A stretch of DNA of 64,000 nt, from contig VSDK01001438.1 in NCBI GenBank assembly GCA_009767595.1, forward strand, positions 591,328 to 655,327, read 5' to 3'. Under the pieces are notes generated by a model. That model had not been told where the DNA came from, did no database searches, and was given only the letters and a program-made list of their open reading frames with translations. Both the position numbers and the translations under genes were made by a program. Of the stretch, positions 1 through 9,625 are shown in pieces (the first letter of the stretch is position 1; every line of letters starts with the position of its first letter). Origin of the DNA: Symbiodinium kawagutii (taxonomy: Eukaryota > Sar > Dinophyceae > Suessiales > Symbiodiniaceae).

Positions 1-277
1 ACGCCTGTCGCAAGCTCTAAGACATGGCCCACTGAGTTGGAGGCTAAAGTGAGACCTGTTTGGCAGACAGACTATTGGATAGAAGTTGAACAAACCCTAT
101 CGGAAAGTACACATGCAGCTTATTCCAAGGGAGGGTAGTGACGCGGAGTTTATCAATTGTAGTGCCCGGAGTGACAATGGACAGGAAGCAATCAGTGTCC
201 TTGTCTGCAACGAAGGTAGTTCCGTGCAATCGTTGCGTAAGATCCTGAAATCTACAAAGGGTTTCGCTGAGGAGGCA

Positions 278-731
278 TTAGTACGTCTCTGATCGGAAGG
301 GGAGCCATTGTTGATTATGGGCCTGCATCAACCGATGGTTCTCAGGGATTTGGGAAAAGAGGCGAGCTAGAAAAGCCGCCGCGCTGGCAATAGTATGATT
401 TACCGCTTGCTGAAGGATGTTGGGTAGGGAAGTGAGGATATCAGGGAAGCTCAGTCCTTGACCCAGTGCTTGAAGGGCAGTTCGAAAAATCTGCATTTTG
501 TGGAAGTTCCCAGAGAATTGACAGTCACAGCGAAGACAGGCAATTAAGTGGCCAGCTGTCACCAAGACTTGCAAGGTGACCTAGGTTGACGATTGTTTTG
601 AGAGATCGGCGAGGGGCTGAGAGACCCATGGCGTCATCATCATTGGTATCCTCTGCTGGGGCAGGGGGTGGGAAACGACGTTGATGGAAACGAGTGATGC
701 TCGCTACGACTGCTTTGCGCGCTTGGTCCAT
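278..731 (-). pseudogene. broken leftward ORF downstream of the 738-1448 ORF
   Basis: Two overlapping leftward frames (525-731 and 278-574) read best as one ORF broken by a frameshift near 570. The first part is basic then acidic (a Pro-rich PPPAPAEDTNDDD stretch). The second is a helix-rich 98-codon stretch. The start at 731 lies only a few bases after the stop of the 738-1448 ORF, like two ORFs of one transcript. I do not recognise a domain. Its position head-to-head with a retroelement suggests it belongs to another, truncated mobile element, but that is inference. Confidence 0.35.
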
Positions 732-737
732 ACCCTT

Positions 738-1448
738 TTAATCATTAAGTTCAATAACAGGTTCATCGTCACTCTGAGGGGGAGAGGGCGGGGAAGAGGG
801 CGATTGCGGTGCAGGTTGTTCTTCTTCCTCATCAGAGGATTGGACCTCCATAACAGTAATTTTATTGGCCGATCGGCTGGGTGAGCGGGTCGGAGGAGTG
901 CGGGAGCGTGGCCTCCACACTCGGTCTGCAGTTACGGGCTCTGGCCAAATGGCTTGACGATGGCGAATAGCCCATCTATGCATTTGATGTGGCGGGATTT
1001 GGGGGTTGATGTTTCGCCAGGGGACTTGGGGCAGTGCAGAGATTACCTGAGTGGCAACTAAATTACGGTGCCGGGGCTCAGCTCGCCAGCTGTCATAAAA
1101 ATGTTTTTTGCCCAGTGACCAGGCAATATGCGACTGGCCTTCGTTGCTGGACATTTGTTTATTCCAGAACTGGTGATGCAGTTTCCACCCTGTGGCAGTA
1201 GGTATGACAATCCACTCCGGAGTTCTGGAATTGTCGCGCCCATACGCCCAGAGGAGATGTCCTTTCTGATGCTGCTGCGGGTAATACGGACTCTGTTCCG
1301 GCCACGTGTGACTACGTCGATCAGTCACTGCATAGAAATCAGCTAGCATCAGATGATAGCGCTCAGTTGTATACTTAGGGGGGGCAACTTCAGGTGCGCC
1401 AGTTTTAGGTGTGGTGAAGCAGAAACACAAGCCGAAAGCATTTCCCAA
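738..1448 (-). CDS. hypothetical protein with Trp-rich core and acidic/proline tail
   Basis: A leftward open frame of about 236 codons. The first codon of the open stretch is TTG; the first in-frame ATG is near 1349 (MLADFYAV), so an apparent MGN-type myristoylation start is not supported. The middle has many Trp, His and Arg residues. It then turns to an Arg/Ser/Pro segment and ends in an acidic patch (SSDEEEEQ) followed by a Pro/Ser tail. No domain is recognised. It begins exactly where the rightward recombinase ORF begins, so the two are divergent with no intergenic space. It may be the first ORF of an element whose second ORF is the broken frame at 278-731. Confidence 0.45.
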   Translation of the reverse strand: MGNAFGLCFCFTTPKTGAPEVAPPKYTTERYHLMLADFYAVTDRRSHTWPEQSPYYPQQHQKGHLLWAYGRDNSRTPEWIVIPTATGWKLHHQFWNKQMSSNEGQSHIAWSLGKKHFYDSWRAEPRHRNLVATQVISALPQVPWRNINPQIPPHQMHRWAIRHRQAIWPEPVTADRVWRPRSRTPPTRSPSRSANKITVMEVQSSDEEEEQPAPQSPSSPPSPPQSDDEPVIELND

Positions 1449-2408
1449 TGGAACAATCAGTTATCCTTGACTACTTCTCTCATTTGGGATCCAAGAACGC
1501 CCGGGCGTCAACTCTCAGCGGCTTTTTGGAAGCATTGAATTTCTGCCATCATGTTTTGGGGATGGATGTGATTAGAGGAAACATTGGGCCGACTTTGAAC
1601 TTGCCCAAACAATGGCAGAGACGTGTGGAACTTAGAGAAGTAGACAAGGCTGAGCGCAAGCAAGCTCGTGTGCTGTCTGTTTTAGAAGTCAATGCACTTG
1701 AGTCCATTTTGGAAGATGAGCGTGAAGCCATACACGACAGGGTAGCTGCTGCCAGCTTCTTGTTCTGTCTGCGTAGCAGAAGTCGTTGGAGTGATGTAAG
1801 GAGAGTTTACCAGTACAATCAAGATGTGGTAGAAGACCAAGGCAAGCTCTCAGGATACATCGAATTCAAGATTAGGTCCGAGAGATGTCGCAAAGAGAGG
1901 ACTTGCCATGCCTTTGATAGCCCCCATATGGGGAACGGGTCGCGCGCCTTGGGGTCTCAATATGATCAAAATGTATCAAGCTGCGAAAGTCCAATTAAGT
2001 GACTTGCATCACCAGCCGCTCCTTCCTGCTCCCACACAAGATGGCAAATGGATGATTAGGAGCGTCGGGACAGAAGAAGCTGGTCAGTGGTTGGTCTCCC
2101 TTTTGCGTAGGAAAAGGCAAGGTTGTGAACCCACAACCATACATGCCTTGAAGGGAACTGCTTTGAGCTGGTGCCGAAAGTTTGGACTTCAGCCTGAAAC
2201 ACGTTTGCTCCTTGGCCACCACGCAAGCGGACACCAATCTGCTGACACGTATGCCCGTGATGTCCTAGCGCAGCCTTTGAGGGATTACGAAGGAGTTCTG
2301 CAGCAGATTCGTATGGGTGCATTCAAGCCTGATATCTCCAAGCCGGTGAGGGACGTAGGTTCTTTGGCCTCAGCGTTGCACAAGCGACGTGAAGAAGCTG
2401 CGAATTAA
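1448..2408 (+). pseudogene. tyrosine recombinase of the DIRS-like element, frameshifted
   Basis: Starts at ATG 1448. An N-terminal helical core-binding-like region (about residues 1-110) leads to the first catalytic Arg in SRWSDVRRV. After a frameshift near 1890-1908 the other frame carries the C-terminal catalytic block: HALKGTALSW (His-x-x-Lys, box II), then LLGHH about 25 residues on, and a likely nucleophile Tyr in ADTYARD. This R...HxxK...GHH...Y set is the tyrosine-recombinase signature used by DIRS elements to insert circular cDNA without target duplication. The frameshift separates Arg I from the rest, so no active enzyme is expected. The family call is secure; exact catalytic assignments are by eye. 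Confidence 0.75.
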
Positions 2409-2526
2409 AAAGGTGTTTCAAGGGTCTGTTGTGCGCACGTTTTCTTCTCACCACTGCTCACCTTTGACTGGTTTAGCATTGTCTTCTTCTCTGTAGTTTT
2501 GTGCTTAAGCGCCAAGGGGACTTTGC

Positions 2527-3458
2527 TTGAGTCGGTCGAGGCCTTTAAGGCCAGAGCCATTGGCAAGACTGGCTTTTGCAGCCTGTCCACCAGGCCAATC
2601 GCCAAGTGATGACCAGGTCAGAGCTTTGTTTCCGCCAATTTTGGTGCCCAGCCAAGGAGCGATGAGTTCGTTGAAGCGTTTGATTTTTGAAGCTCAGACC
2701 CTAGTGGCCGACGTTAAGCAAAAGGTTGCACGGAAAGAAGAACCCCAGATTGTTTCTTTGGCTCCAGCTGAGTGGTCAAGGATAAACATCCATCTTTGCA
2801 CGGTGCAACCAATACTGAGCTTGAAGTTGTCAACGCACTTCGTCGAAGAAGCCTTGCGTTTGATTTGGTAAAGCTAGTGTCATATGACCAGTTCAATGCG
2901 TATTGTTGTGAGCTCATCGATCACCTCACCATACCGCCGCCGCCTGGCTACAGCCAAGTCACTGTGCAACAAGTTTTGAGGGCTGATCGTGCCGCATTTT
3001 TGTTTCTCGCAGAAAAGTTCAGCACTCTCAAAAGAAATGCCCGCAACGAGTCGCCCTTAGAACAGATGTTGGCAACAGTGTTGGCTCATAGCTCAGTCGC
3101 TTTAAATTTGTTGCCTCTGCCTCGAAGTCACGATCAACCAAAGAAGAAAGCAGAACCTCCAAGGAAACGCGAAAGAGCAGTTTCTCGTGACAGGTCGGGC
3201 AGCCCTCCAATTCCAGTCTGGCCTAAGACGCGCAGAGCACCAAAAGGCAAAGGCAAAGGAAAGAGGTCAAAAGGCCCTCGCATTCCAGAAGGTGTGATTG
3301 GCAAAGCCTTGGAAACAGTTGATGGCCGTCGCCTGTGTTGGGCTTACAACCTCAAGGGTTGCAACGATGCTGAGCTTGGCCAAGCTTGTAAGCGGGGCCT
3401 TCACTTGTGTGCTGAGCCTGGATGCTTCAAGCCTCACAGTTTGTCACAGCGCAAGTGA
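2527..3458 (+). pseudogene. Gag-like zinc-finger protein of the DIRS-like element, frameshifted
   Basis: Two frames join near 2770. The first (in-frame ATG at 2662, MSSLKRLIFEAQTLV) carries a helical Gag-like segment. The second (to 3458) continues with helices, then a Lys/Arg/Ser-rich linker (RERAVSRDRSGSPP, KGKGKGKRSKG). It ends with a Cys/His cluster: CWAYNLKGC, about 10 residues, C-KRGLHLC, then C-FKPH. The Cys/His spacing suggests a CCCH-type nucleic-acid-binding finger. This is the expected position and composition for the packaging/Gag-like ORF. No structural match could be tested. Confidence 0.6.
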
Positions 3459-3494
3459 CAAACAACATCCCCTCTTCAAAGCTCTTCAGTTTCA

Positions 3495-4736
3495 GTGCCT
3501 TGGCAAGAAAAAGTGAACGGTAAGTCTTTGAATCAATTTTTCGGTATTGAATTCTCAGGCGCTGGTCGCCTGACAGCTTGCTTGAAAGCAGTTGGGCTCA
3601 ATGACAGTGCTGGAATCGACCACAAGTTGCACCTTCGCTTGACATGTCCAACTTTGCCTTTGGACCTTCTTGATTCCTCCAATCAAGAGTTAATTCAATG
3701 TCTCATTGCGTCGCCTTTTTGTGTTTATGTGCATTTTGCACCGCCTTGTGGCACTTCCAGCCGAGCTAGGCTGATCAAGAGACGTCATGACGTGGCCGTT
3801 ACAATCCTCCAGTGGTTCGCACAGACCGTTACCCCAACGGCCTTCCATCTTTAACAGGTGATCTTCGCGCTCGTGTTTTTTTTAGCAAACTCTCTGTATG
3901 AAGTCACTTGCAAGCTCATCAAATTTTGCCACAAGTATGATGTGCTTTGGTCCTGTGAAAACCCCGGACGCAGTTTGATGTGAGATACTACTTATTTTGC
4001 GCAACTTTTGAGGGAGCTCGATCCTTTCCAAACCACATTCCACCATTGCCGGTATGGCAGTGCTCGCCGCAAGCTCACCCGCCTTGTGCATACCATTCCC
4101 ATTTTTCGCCAATTTGAAGCACATGGTCAAAATGACCATGAGCATGAGCCTTGGGGACAACTTCCTGATGGACGTTGGGCCACGGGAGATGAAACAGCCT
4201 ACCCCTGGGACCTATGTCGCGCCATGGCCTTCCATCTTGCCATGCATTTGCAAAATTCTGGTGCCCAATGTGTCACTCCTAGTTTTGCGCGCCAAGAAGA
4301 AACCATCCAAGCCCTTCGTGCCAGTACCGACATTCAACCTCGACGAGGGCTGCCGCCCATGGTGCCTGAATTTGTGAAGGTCATCCAACAACCTGCTTCA
4401 GAACCTTTGCCACCTTATGGCCGGCAATTGAGCACTCCTTTCCGGGGGTACATCGCGAGTGCAGGTACTCAAGAGGGTTTTGAAGGTTGTGAACAATCCA
4501 ACATTCAAGGAAACATCATCGCAGTAGGCATTCGCAAGTGTCCCAGTGAATTCGTTCAAGAAGCCTTGATAGTTGGCCACCCCACAGAAGTGCAAGCAGT
4601 TTTTCCGTCGTGCGTCAGGAAAGTGGTTGACGAAACTTTGTCGCAATCACATGAAACCATTGCCAAAGAAAGAACTGCAGAACTCAGAAGATGGGCCATG
4701 TTTATCACGGATCTCAAGGACGAGAGGAACAGTTGA
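3495..4736 (+). pseudogene. DNA-methyltransferase-like domain of the DIRS-like element
   Basis: The frame from 3495 contains FSGAGRLTACLKAVGL followed by GIDH and, 45 residues on, VHFAPPCGTSSRAR. The F-x-G-x-G and PPC motifs resemble motifs I and IV of C5-cytosine methyltransferases. Downstream FHHCRYGSARRKLT and NDHEHEPWG continue the same module. Lesions are visible: a frame change near 3800, another at the T8 run near 3885, and an in-frame TGA at 3981-3983 with coding sequence on both sides. Another frame change near 4722 joins it to the RT part. Retrotransposon-borne cytosine methyltransferases have been reported in dinoflagellates (recalled, not checked). Whether this is a C5 or an N6 enzyme needs a profile search. 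Confidence 0.55.
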
Positions 4737-5880
4737 GAGCTTCAATGAGTCAAAGAAGAAGTGCAGTTTTGAAAGACAAGAAGCTAGCTCTTTTTGAGAA
4801 ATTGATTCTTGAATCCAACCACTAAGATGTTAATCTCATTCGAGATTTAACCAGAGGTTTTGATCTCACGGGTGAGCTGCCAAAGTCTGGAGTCTTTGAT
4901 CGTCGTCTTCGTCCGGCAAAAGTTTCCTGTGACAACCTTAGGACCTATGCCAAGGTCAGCAGGGACAGTATTCTCAAGACTGTCAACAGCTCTGGAGAAG
5001 AGGAGTTGGGCCGTGGACTTTGGGAAGCCGCTCTAAAAGAAGTTGGCGAAGGATTCCTTGAGGGACTTTTGGAACCCGAATCTATGCCTCCAGACTCACT
5101 GCTCACCAAACGTTTTCCCGTGAGGCAGAAGAATAAGATTCGTCCCATAGATGTCTACAACTCCAACATGGTGAACCAATCGGTCACTCAAACCGAAGGT
5201 GTCACCATTCACACCATCGACCGCATAGCATCTATGGTGGCCTACTGGCTGAGGGCCAGTTCGGCTCTGCCTGGAAGGACAGAATTGGTTGCTAAGTGCT
5301 GGGATTTTTCAGACGCTTACAAACAGATCCCTTTGTCTGATGAAGCGTATCGTAGGGATGCCTTCCTTGCAGTGTATTGCCCTGACTCTCGGAAAGCTGG
5401 GGTGTTCCGTCAGAAGGTTTTGCCTTTCGGATCGATAGCATCAGTCACGGCCTTTCTGAGGGTGTCCTTAGCTTTGTGGGCTGTAGGAAACTCCAGATTG
5501 AAGTTGGCATGGTCGGCATACTTTAACGACTTCCTAAGCTTGTGTGAGAAAGCGTCCTCGAAACACACTGATCTTTGCATTTCAGCCATGTTCTCGTTTT
5601 TGGGATGGAAACTCTCCGAAGATAAGCTCCTCCCTTTTGATTCAGTCTGCAAAGTCCTTGGTGTTCGTCTTGACTTGAACAACGCCAAGTTTGGTATTGT
5701 CAAAGTTGCCAACACTCCGGAAAGAGTGGAAGAACTTGTAGAAGAGTTGAATCGCATCATTCATGAGAACAGACTTTCAAGAAAGGATGGCGAAAAGTTG
5801 AGAGGACGCCTCCAATGGGCCTCCAGTTCGCTAGCAGTCAGCCTTTTGGAAGGTCCTTCAGGAAGTATTTGAAAGAGCTG
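4716..5880 (+). pseudogene. reverse transcriptase domain of the DIRS-like element
   Basis: A frame runs from about 4716 through an in-frame TAA at 4823-4825 and on to 5872. It includes FDLTGELPKSGVF, then the RT fingers/palm: KNKIRPIDVYNS, CWDFSDAYKQIPL (the first palm Asp), VLPFGSIASVTAFLR and the catalytic box AYFNDFLSL. In the usual YxDD box the first Asp is Asn here, a one-base change that should abolish polymerisation. The thumb and connection sit in a different frame for about 60 bases near 5830-5890, a compensating frameshift pair, before RNase H resumes. The RT/RNase H family is clear; the copy is inactive. Confidence 0.8.
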
Positions 5881-5887
5881 AACAATC

Positions 5888-6517
5888 ATGTGTTCAGGTC
5901 GCAAGGAGTTGACAGAGCGCACCAAGTCAGCTTTGTGCCAGTTGATGGAAGCTTTGACACACAACCGCCCCAGAGAAGCCACTCGTGGTTTGTCAGACCA
6001 CGTCCATATATACGTGGATGCTTCCTTGGAGCCTGGAGGATACTCAGGAATTGGTGGCCTCTGTGTTAACAGTGATGGCTCACTACACAGTTTCTTCAGG
6101 GAAGCAGTTTCCAGTGACTTTCTGCGTTTGGTGGAAAATGGTGACAAAGAAACCATTATCCTTGAGTTAGAAATGGTAGCCTTGCTAGTGGCAGCCACCT
6201 TGTGGAGAGATGTTTTGCGTTCAAGACGCGCAGTCTTCTTCACTGACAACGAGCCTGTCAGGAAAAGTCTTGTCCGAGGCCACTCTCAGAATCATCTCGT
6301 CAGCTGCCTTATGGAGGCTTTCTACTTGATAGAAGAGGAAGTACACTGTCAAGTTTGGCTAGAGCGAATGCCTAGCCAATCGAATCCAACTGACGAACTA
6401 TCAAGAGCAGAGTGCTCTGACATCATGGGCTGCGCAGCCAGGTTAAGGATTGATGTGATGGATGTTTGGGTCAAGGCGGCCCAGTTTTCAGGGGGTGACA
6501 GCGCGGCCAAAGATTGA
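5888..6517 (+). pseudogene. RNase H domain of the DIRS-like element
   Basis: This continues the RT polyprotein. VHIYVDASLEPGGYSGIGG provides the first catalytic Asp. Glu follows in ILELEMVALLVA and Asp in VFFTDNEPV. The C-terminal block PSQSNPTDELSRAE is the form typical of DIRS and other tyrosine-recombinase retroelements. The domain is about 150 residues, the usual length. It removes the RNA strand from the RNA:DNA hybrid during reverse transcription. The stop at 6515-6517 overlaps the first copy of the 3' repeat (6496-6590). Part of a dead element. Confidence 0.75.
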
Positions 6518-6590
6518 CCCCAATTCTCGAAAGAAAAAGAAGCGCTGCTTTGCTTTGAGTGAACTGTGTGCCGTTTTGTCAAAGGAATAA
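6496..6590 (+). repeat. 3' direct repeat of the DIRS-like element, copy 1
   Basis: This starts in the last codons of RNase H (GTGACAGCGCGGCCAAAG) and runs to GTCAAAGGAATAA. A near-identical copy starts near 7453. The same sequence present both as coding tail and as a downstream non-coding repeat fits terminal repeats of a tyrosine-recombinase retroelement. Confidence 0.7.
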
Positions 6591-6868
6591 GACGCACCTC
6601 ATGCAACGCATGATGAAGTTTTATTCATAAGACAAAACAAATGAAAAAAATTCAACTCTTGAAGTGCACACAGTGAACCAATTTAGATGTAACTTTTTTG
6701 AACAAACTTGCTTTGAGTCAGTGCAGTTGTTCTCACAGAAGTTGCAACTTTCAGTTGAGCAGTTTGAACTTTAGGTAAAGTTCCATAGTTTTTCACTGCT
6801 TCAGTTGAGCTTTGAGTCACACGTGCAGTTGACAAGTTGAATCCATACGCCCGCAGTGTCGCTCACAG

Positions 6869-7402
6869 GGTCAAGTGACCATGAGCCATAAACATGCACA
6901 CGCACATCAAGTGATGTCTTGCATGTTCATGTCAAGTGACATTTTCTTTTTCGTCCCTACCTTTCCCACCCTGATCAAGTGATCAGTTCTTTGAGGTTTC
7001 CACACGGCAAGTGCCGTCATCAAGTCCTTTGACGCTGGGTTTTTACCCAACTTCTGCCTCATACACAATTTGGCAACTGTCCATACGACAAGTGTCGTCC
7101 AAAAGTTTTTCCTAGTTGGGTTTTTTCCCCAACTTCTTTGAGCTACAGCGAGGTACGCTCTCTCAGTCTCCACAAAACAATCAAGTGATTGACCTTGCAG
7201 TTTCGCTTTTGCACTGCTGTTTTCTCACGAGAGGTTTTTGGTCTTTGACCTTGCAGGGACAGTTTCGAGGCCTTTCCCAACTTAGTCAAGTGACGACTTC
7301 TTTACGCGTCCAGTGACGCTAGTCAAGTGACTGCCAGTTTTTCAGTTGGGATTTTCACGTCAATCAACTTCATTGACTCACAGACTGTTTGATCAAGTGA
7401 TC
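6869..7402 (+). repeat. array of short palindromes with CA-AG-TG centre
   Basis: Eleven short inverted repeats share a CAAGTG core but have different complementary arms: 6869-6880 (GGTCA arm), 6904-6917 (ACATCA), 6929-6942 (ATGTCA), 6971-6986 (CTGATCA), 7004-7017 (ACGGCA), 7085-7098 (ACGACA), 7178-7191 (CAATCA), 7285-7294 (GTCA), 7306-7319 (GCGTC, one mismatch), 7321-7332 (AGTCA) and 7391-7402 (GATCA). All have AG, never CT, on the plus strand at the centre. Two oligo-T hairpins (7036-7049, 7114-7134) and a perfect palindrome AAGTTGCAACTT (6739-6750) lie in the same 3' non-coding part of the element. Confidence 0.85.
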
Positions 7403-7452
7403 GTTGCTACATAGTTTAGCGCTTTCACAGTCTAGGTGCCTCACCCTACGCC

Positions 7453-7622
7453 GTGACAGCGCGGCCAAAGACTGACCCCAATTCTCAAAAGAAAAAGAGA
7501 AGCGCTGCTTTGCTTGAGTGAACTGTGTGCCGTTTTGTCAAAGGAATAATGACCCCAATTCTCAAAAAAAAAAACGCTGCTTTGCTTTGAGTGAACTGTG
7601 TGCCGTTTTGTCAAACGAATAA
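7453..7622 (+). repeat. 3' direct repeats of the DIRS-like element, copies 2 and 3
   Basis: Copy 2 (7453-7549) matches 6496-6590 closely, including GTGACAGCGCGGCCAAAG and the closing GTCAAAGGAATAA. It is followed immediately by a shorter copy 3 (7550-7622) that starts at TGACCCCAATTCTC and ends GTCAAACGAATAA. The tandem pair marks the 3' limit of the element. Confidence 0.75.
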
Positions 7623-7626
7623 ATGT

Positions 7627-7860
7627 TATGTTTCAGTTTGGTGGGAATGACAGGTGCTAGGTGCAAGAAGGGTGGCAGATGTGTCATGTGCAATGTTGAG
7701 ACACGGGCAATGTGGAAGACCACCAGTTTTCGTTTTCCTGCACGATGGGTACCCTCAATTGACCACAAAAGTATGATTTCAGCAGGTCGGGTTAACCATC
7801 AATAAATCCGAGAGGAGGTGCCTGGGCTTCACACAGGCTCCGCATACAAATTGTCATGCT
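7627..7860. repeat. dispersed repeat, copy A
   Basis: About 230 bp matching 18382-18606 in the same orientation at roughly 80% by eye. Shared blocks are TTGGTGGGAATGACAGGTGC, GTGGAAGACCACC, CCATCAATAAATCCGA and TCCGCATA. No convincing long ORF. It begins right after the DIRS-like 3' repeats. Confidence 0.7.
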
Positions 7861-8670
7861 GTCACCACCCTACCATCAAATTGCAAACCGCATATAATTC
7901 GGGCATGTGTGCGCCTGGCGCTCCGCAGTACTGACCCCTTCCCAACACTTTTACTCCGCTTCCCTACCTTTCGATCCCTCACCCTTCCTCCCAAGTTCCC
8001 CTTACACCTCCAACATTTCAAGATGTTCAGATGTGCATGTTGAAAGGGTGGTCGAGTTGGTTCCCTGCATTATATGTTAGCGCATGTTGAAATTAGGGTG
8101 GGGTATTAAACGTTGGGAAGCAAGCGGACGAGACATCAACCTCTTCCAAGCTGAATAATTTTTGTGAGTGCAATCATTTCGACCCGCTTTGACTGATTCA
8201 ATCTTTTTGGATCAGGTTCCACTTGGGTCAAATTTGTGGCAAAACCTTCGTAAAACAAAAACTGGTTGGAACCAGCAAGGGCTCCAGTAAGACAATTATT
8301 TAGCGGGCAAACGAGTCCAAAAATATTTGCGTCAAACATTGTCAGAGGCAGGTCATCAGGCAAGGCACGATATGATCGTATTGGACAAGTGTGGTAGCCA
8401 GTCCTGAAAGACTATTTGTGAAGCAGGCTGTTTTTGCATGGCTGAGATGAAAAGTGGTCATGCGTATTATAAGAGTGAAATACCACATAGATGCTTGGAT
8501 TGTGGATCAAGGGACTGCAATGCCATCCAATGCTCTGTGTGGCAAAGGTCAAGTCACAAAGGGGAACAAGGCCAACATCAAATGTCAGAACACTTATTGG
8601 TGAAAACATGTTTGATGACGTTTGATTGTCATACATTGCATTGATGAAAACACCGTACAAAACAAACGTG
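7861..8670. other. no confident gene
   Basis: Contains weak open stretches on both strands: a 75-codon leftward frame at 8136-8363, and overlapping plus and minus frames at 8412-8660. None has splice or domain support that would decide strand. Confidence 0.4.
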
Positions 8671-8673
8671 CAG

Positions 8674-8797
8674 TGTCAGTGGCATGGTTGAACCAGTGGC
8701 GAGGCAAGTTGCTGACCGAACGGCGCTTGAACAACAAGATATGGGACATTATCATGCCGTAACTGCAAAATGGTTCATGATGCTAGTCAGCAGTTAA
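8674..8797 (+). CDS. candidate terminal exon, unknown protein
   Basis: A possible acceptor (GTGCAG) ends at 8673. It is followed by an open frame containing ATG at 8684 (MVEPVARQVADRTALEQQD) and ending with TAA at 8795-8797. Composition is protein-like. No domain is recognised and no upstream exon could be phased, so this is a weak call. Confidence 0.3.
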
Positions 8798-9625
8798 GGG
8801 TGAGTAAGCAGCAAAAACTGTACAATATGTGTGATGGTGGCTATTTCAGGAGGTTGTCATCGTTGTCCATACACGCGTCGTATTTTTTTTTGTCGGTTTG
8901 AGTTTGAATCTCGAAAACTGATGATTACAAAAATTGATATTGAGCTACCTCCACTGAAAACTGTGCATTTTCCAAGATCTGTTCCGAGGTCCCGAGTGCA
9001 GTTCCAATGATCCATGGGCCCAAGTCTCAACCGAATCTAATTTCTGGAAGCTTGGGATCGCTGACTTGCACTAGCTGAGGTCACCCTTGCACTGAAAAGA
9101 AAAGAAAAAGGGAAAACAGGGAAGGAAGGGAAAGAAGGCAGCGTTCCTGTTATCGCAAAAAAGGGATATAATTGATGTTTGAAGTTTGAAGTCTTCCTCA
9201 AGGATGCTGTCAAAATTGCCAAGTTGTATCGCACCTTTCGATAGTGAGGCTAAGAATGGTTTGCTGGGCTGTGTGGATAGCCAACAGCTGCTCGCTTTCA
9301 GTGGTTAGTGGATAGCTGCGGGTGCGGCGTGAAAGGAGGTCGAGAAGCAGAAGTCGTGGAACATGCCGGAGGAGGCAAGAGATGCAGTGAGCTGTCCAGC
9401 TGCTTTTCAACTGTGATCACATAAAGCTTGGAGATCACGGATCGCTATTTTCAGCGGTACGAATCATCTGCCGCCAATCGTATTTTGTCAGATCATGGGA
9501 ATATGACATTGGCGTTTGTTTTTGGGAATTCTAGCTGATTCTAGTAGCTTACAGAGTTTTGGAAGTGGTTGTGGCGGTAGGTCACTAGGATTTGGCGGGT
9601 GAACCCTCACATTTATCTATAATCA
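8798..9625. other. no confident gene
   Basis: The only coding hint is a short frame around 9194-9242 (VFLKDAVKIAKLYRTFR) ending at a GTGAGG donor-like site. Leftward frames at 9037-9410 look like chance. Confidence 0.3.

Larger units (their letters stand above)
1448..7623 (+). mobile_element. decayed DIRS-like (tyrosine-recombinase) retroelement
   Basis: Five retroelement modules lie in one direction: tyrosine recombinase (1448-2408), Gag-like zinc-finger protein (2527-3458), methyltransferase-like domain (3495-4736), RT (4716-5880) and RNase H (5888-6517). A tyrosine recombinase instead of a DDE integrase, and a methyltransferase beside RT/RNase H, are hallmarks of the DIRS order. Here the recombinase comes first. 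The 3' end carries related direct repeats (6496-6590, 7453-7549, 7550-7622), reminiscent of split direct repeats. Several frameshifts and in-frame stops make the copy dead. The 5' end is unresolved. The 3' end abuts an unrelated dispersed repeat starting near 7627. Confidence 0.75.

Noticed and set aside
738..1448. N-myristoylation signal (MGNAFG)
   Set aside because: The first codon of that frame is TTG, with no in-frame ATG there.
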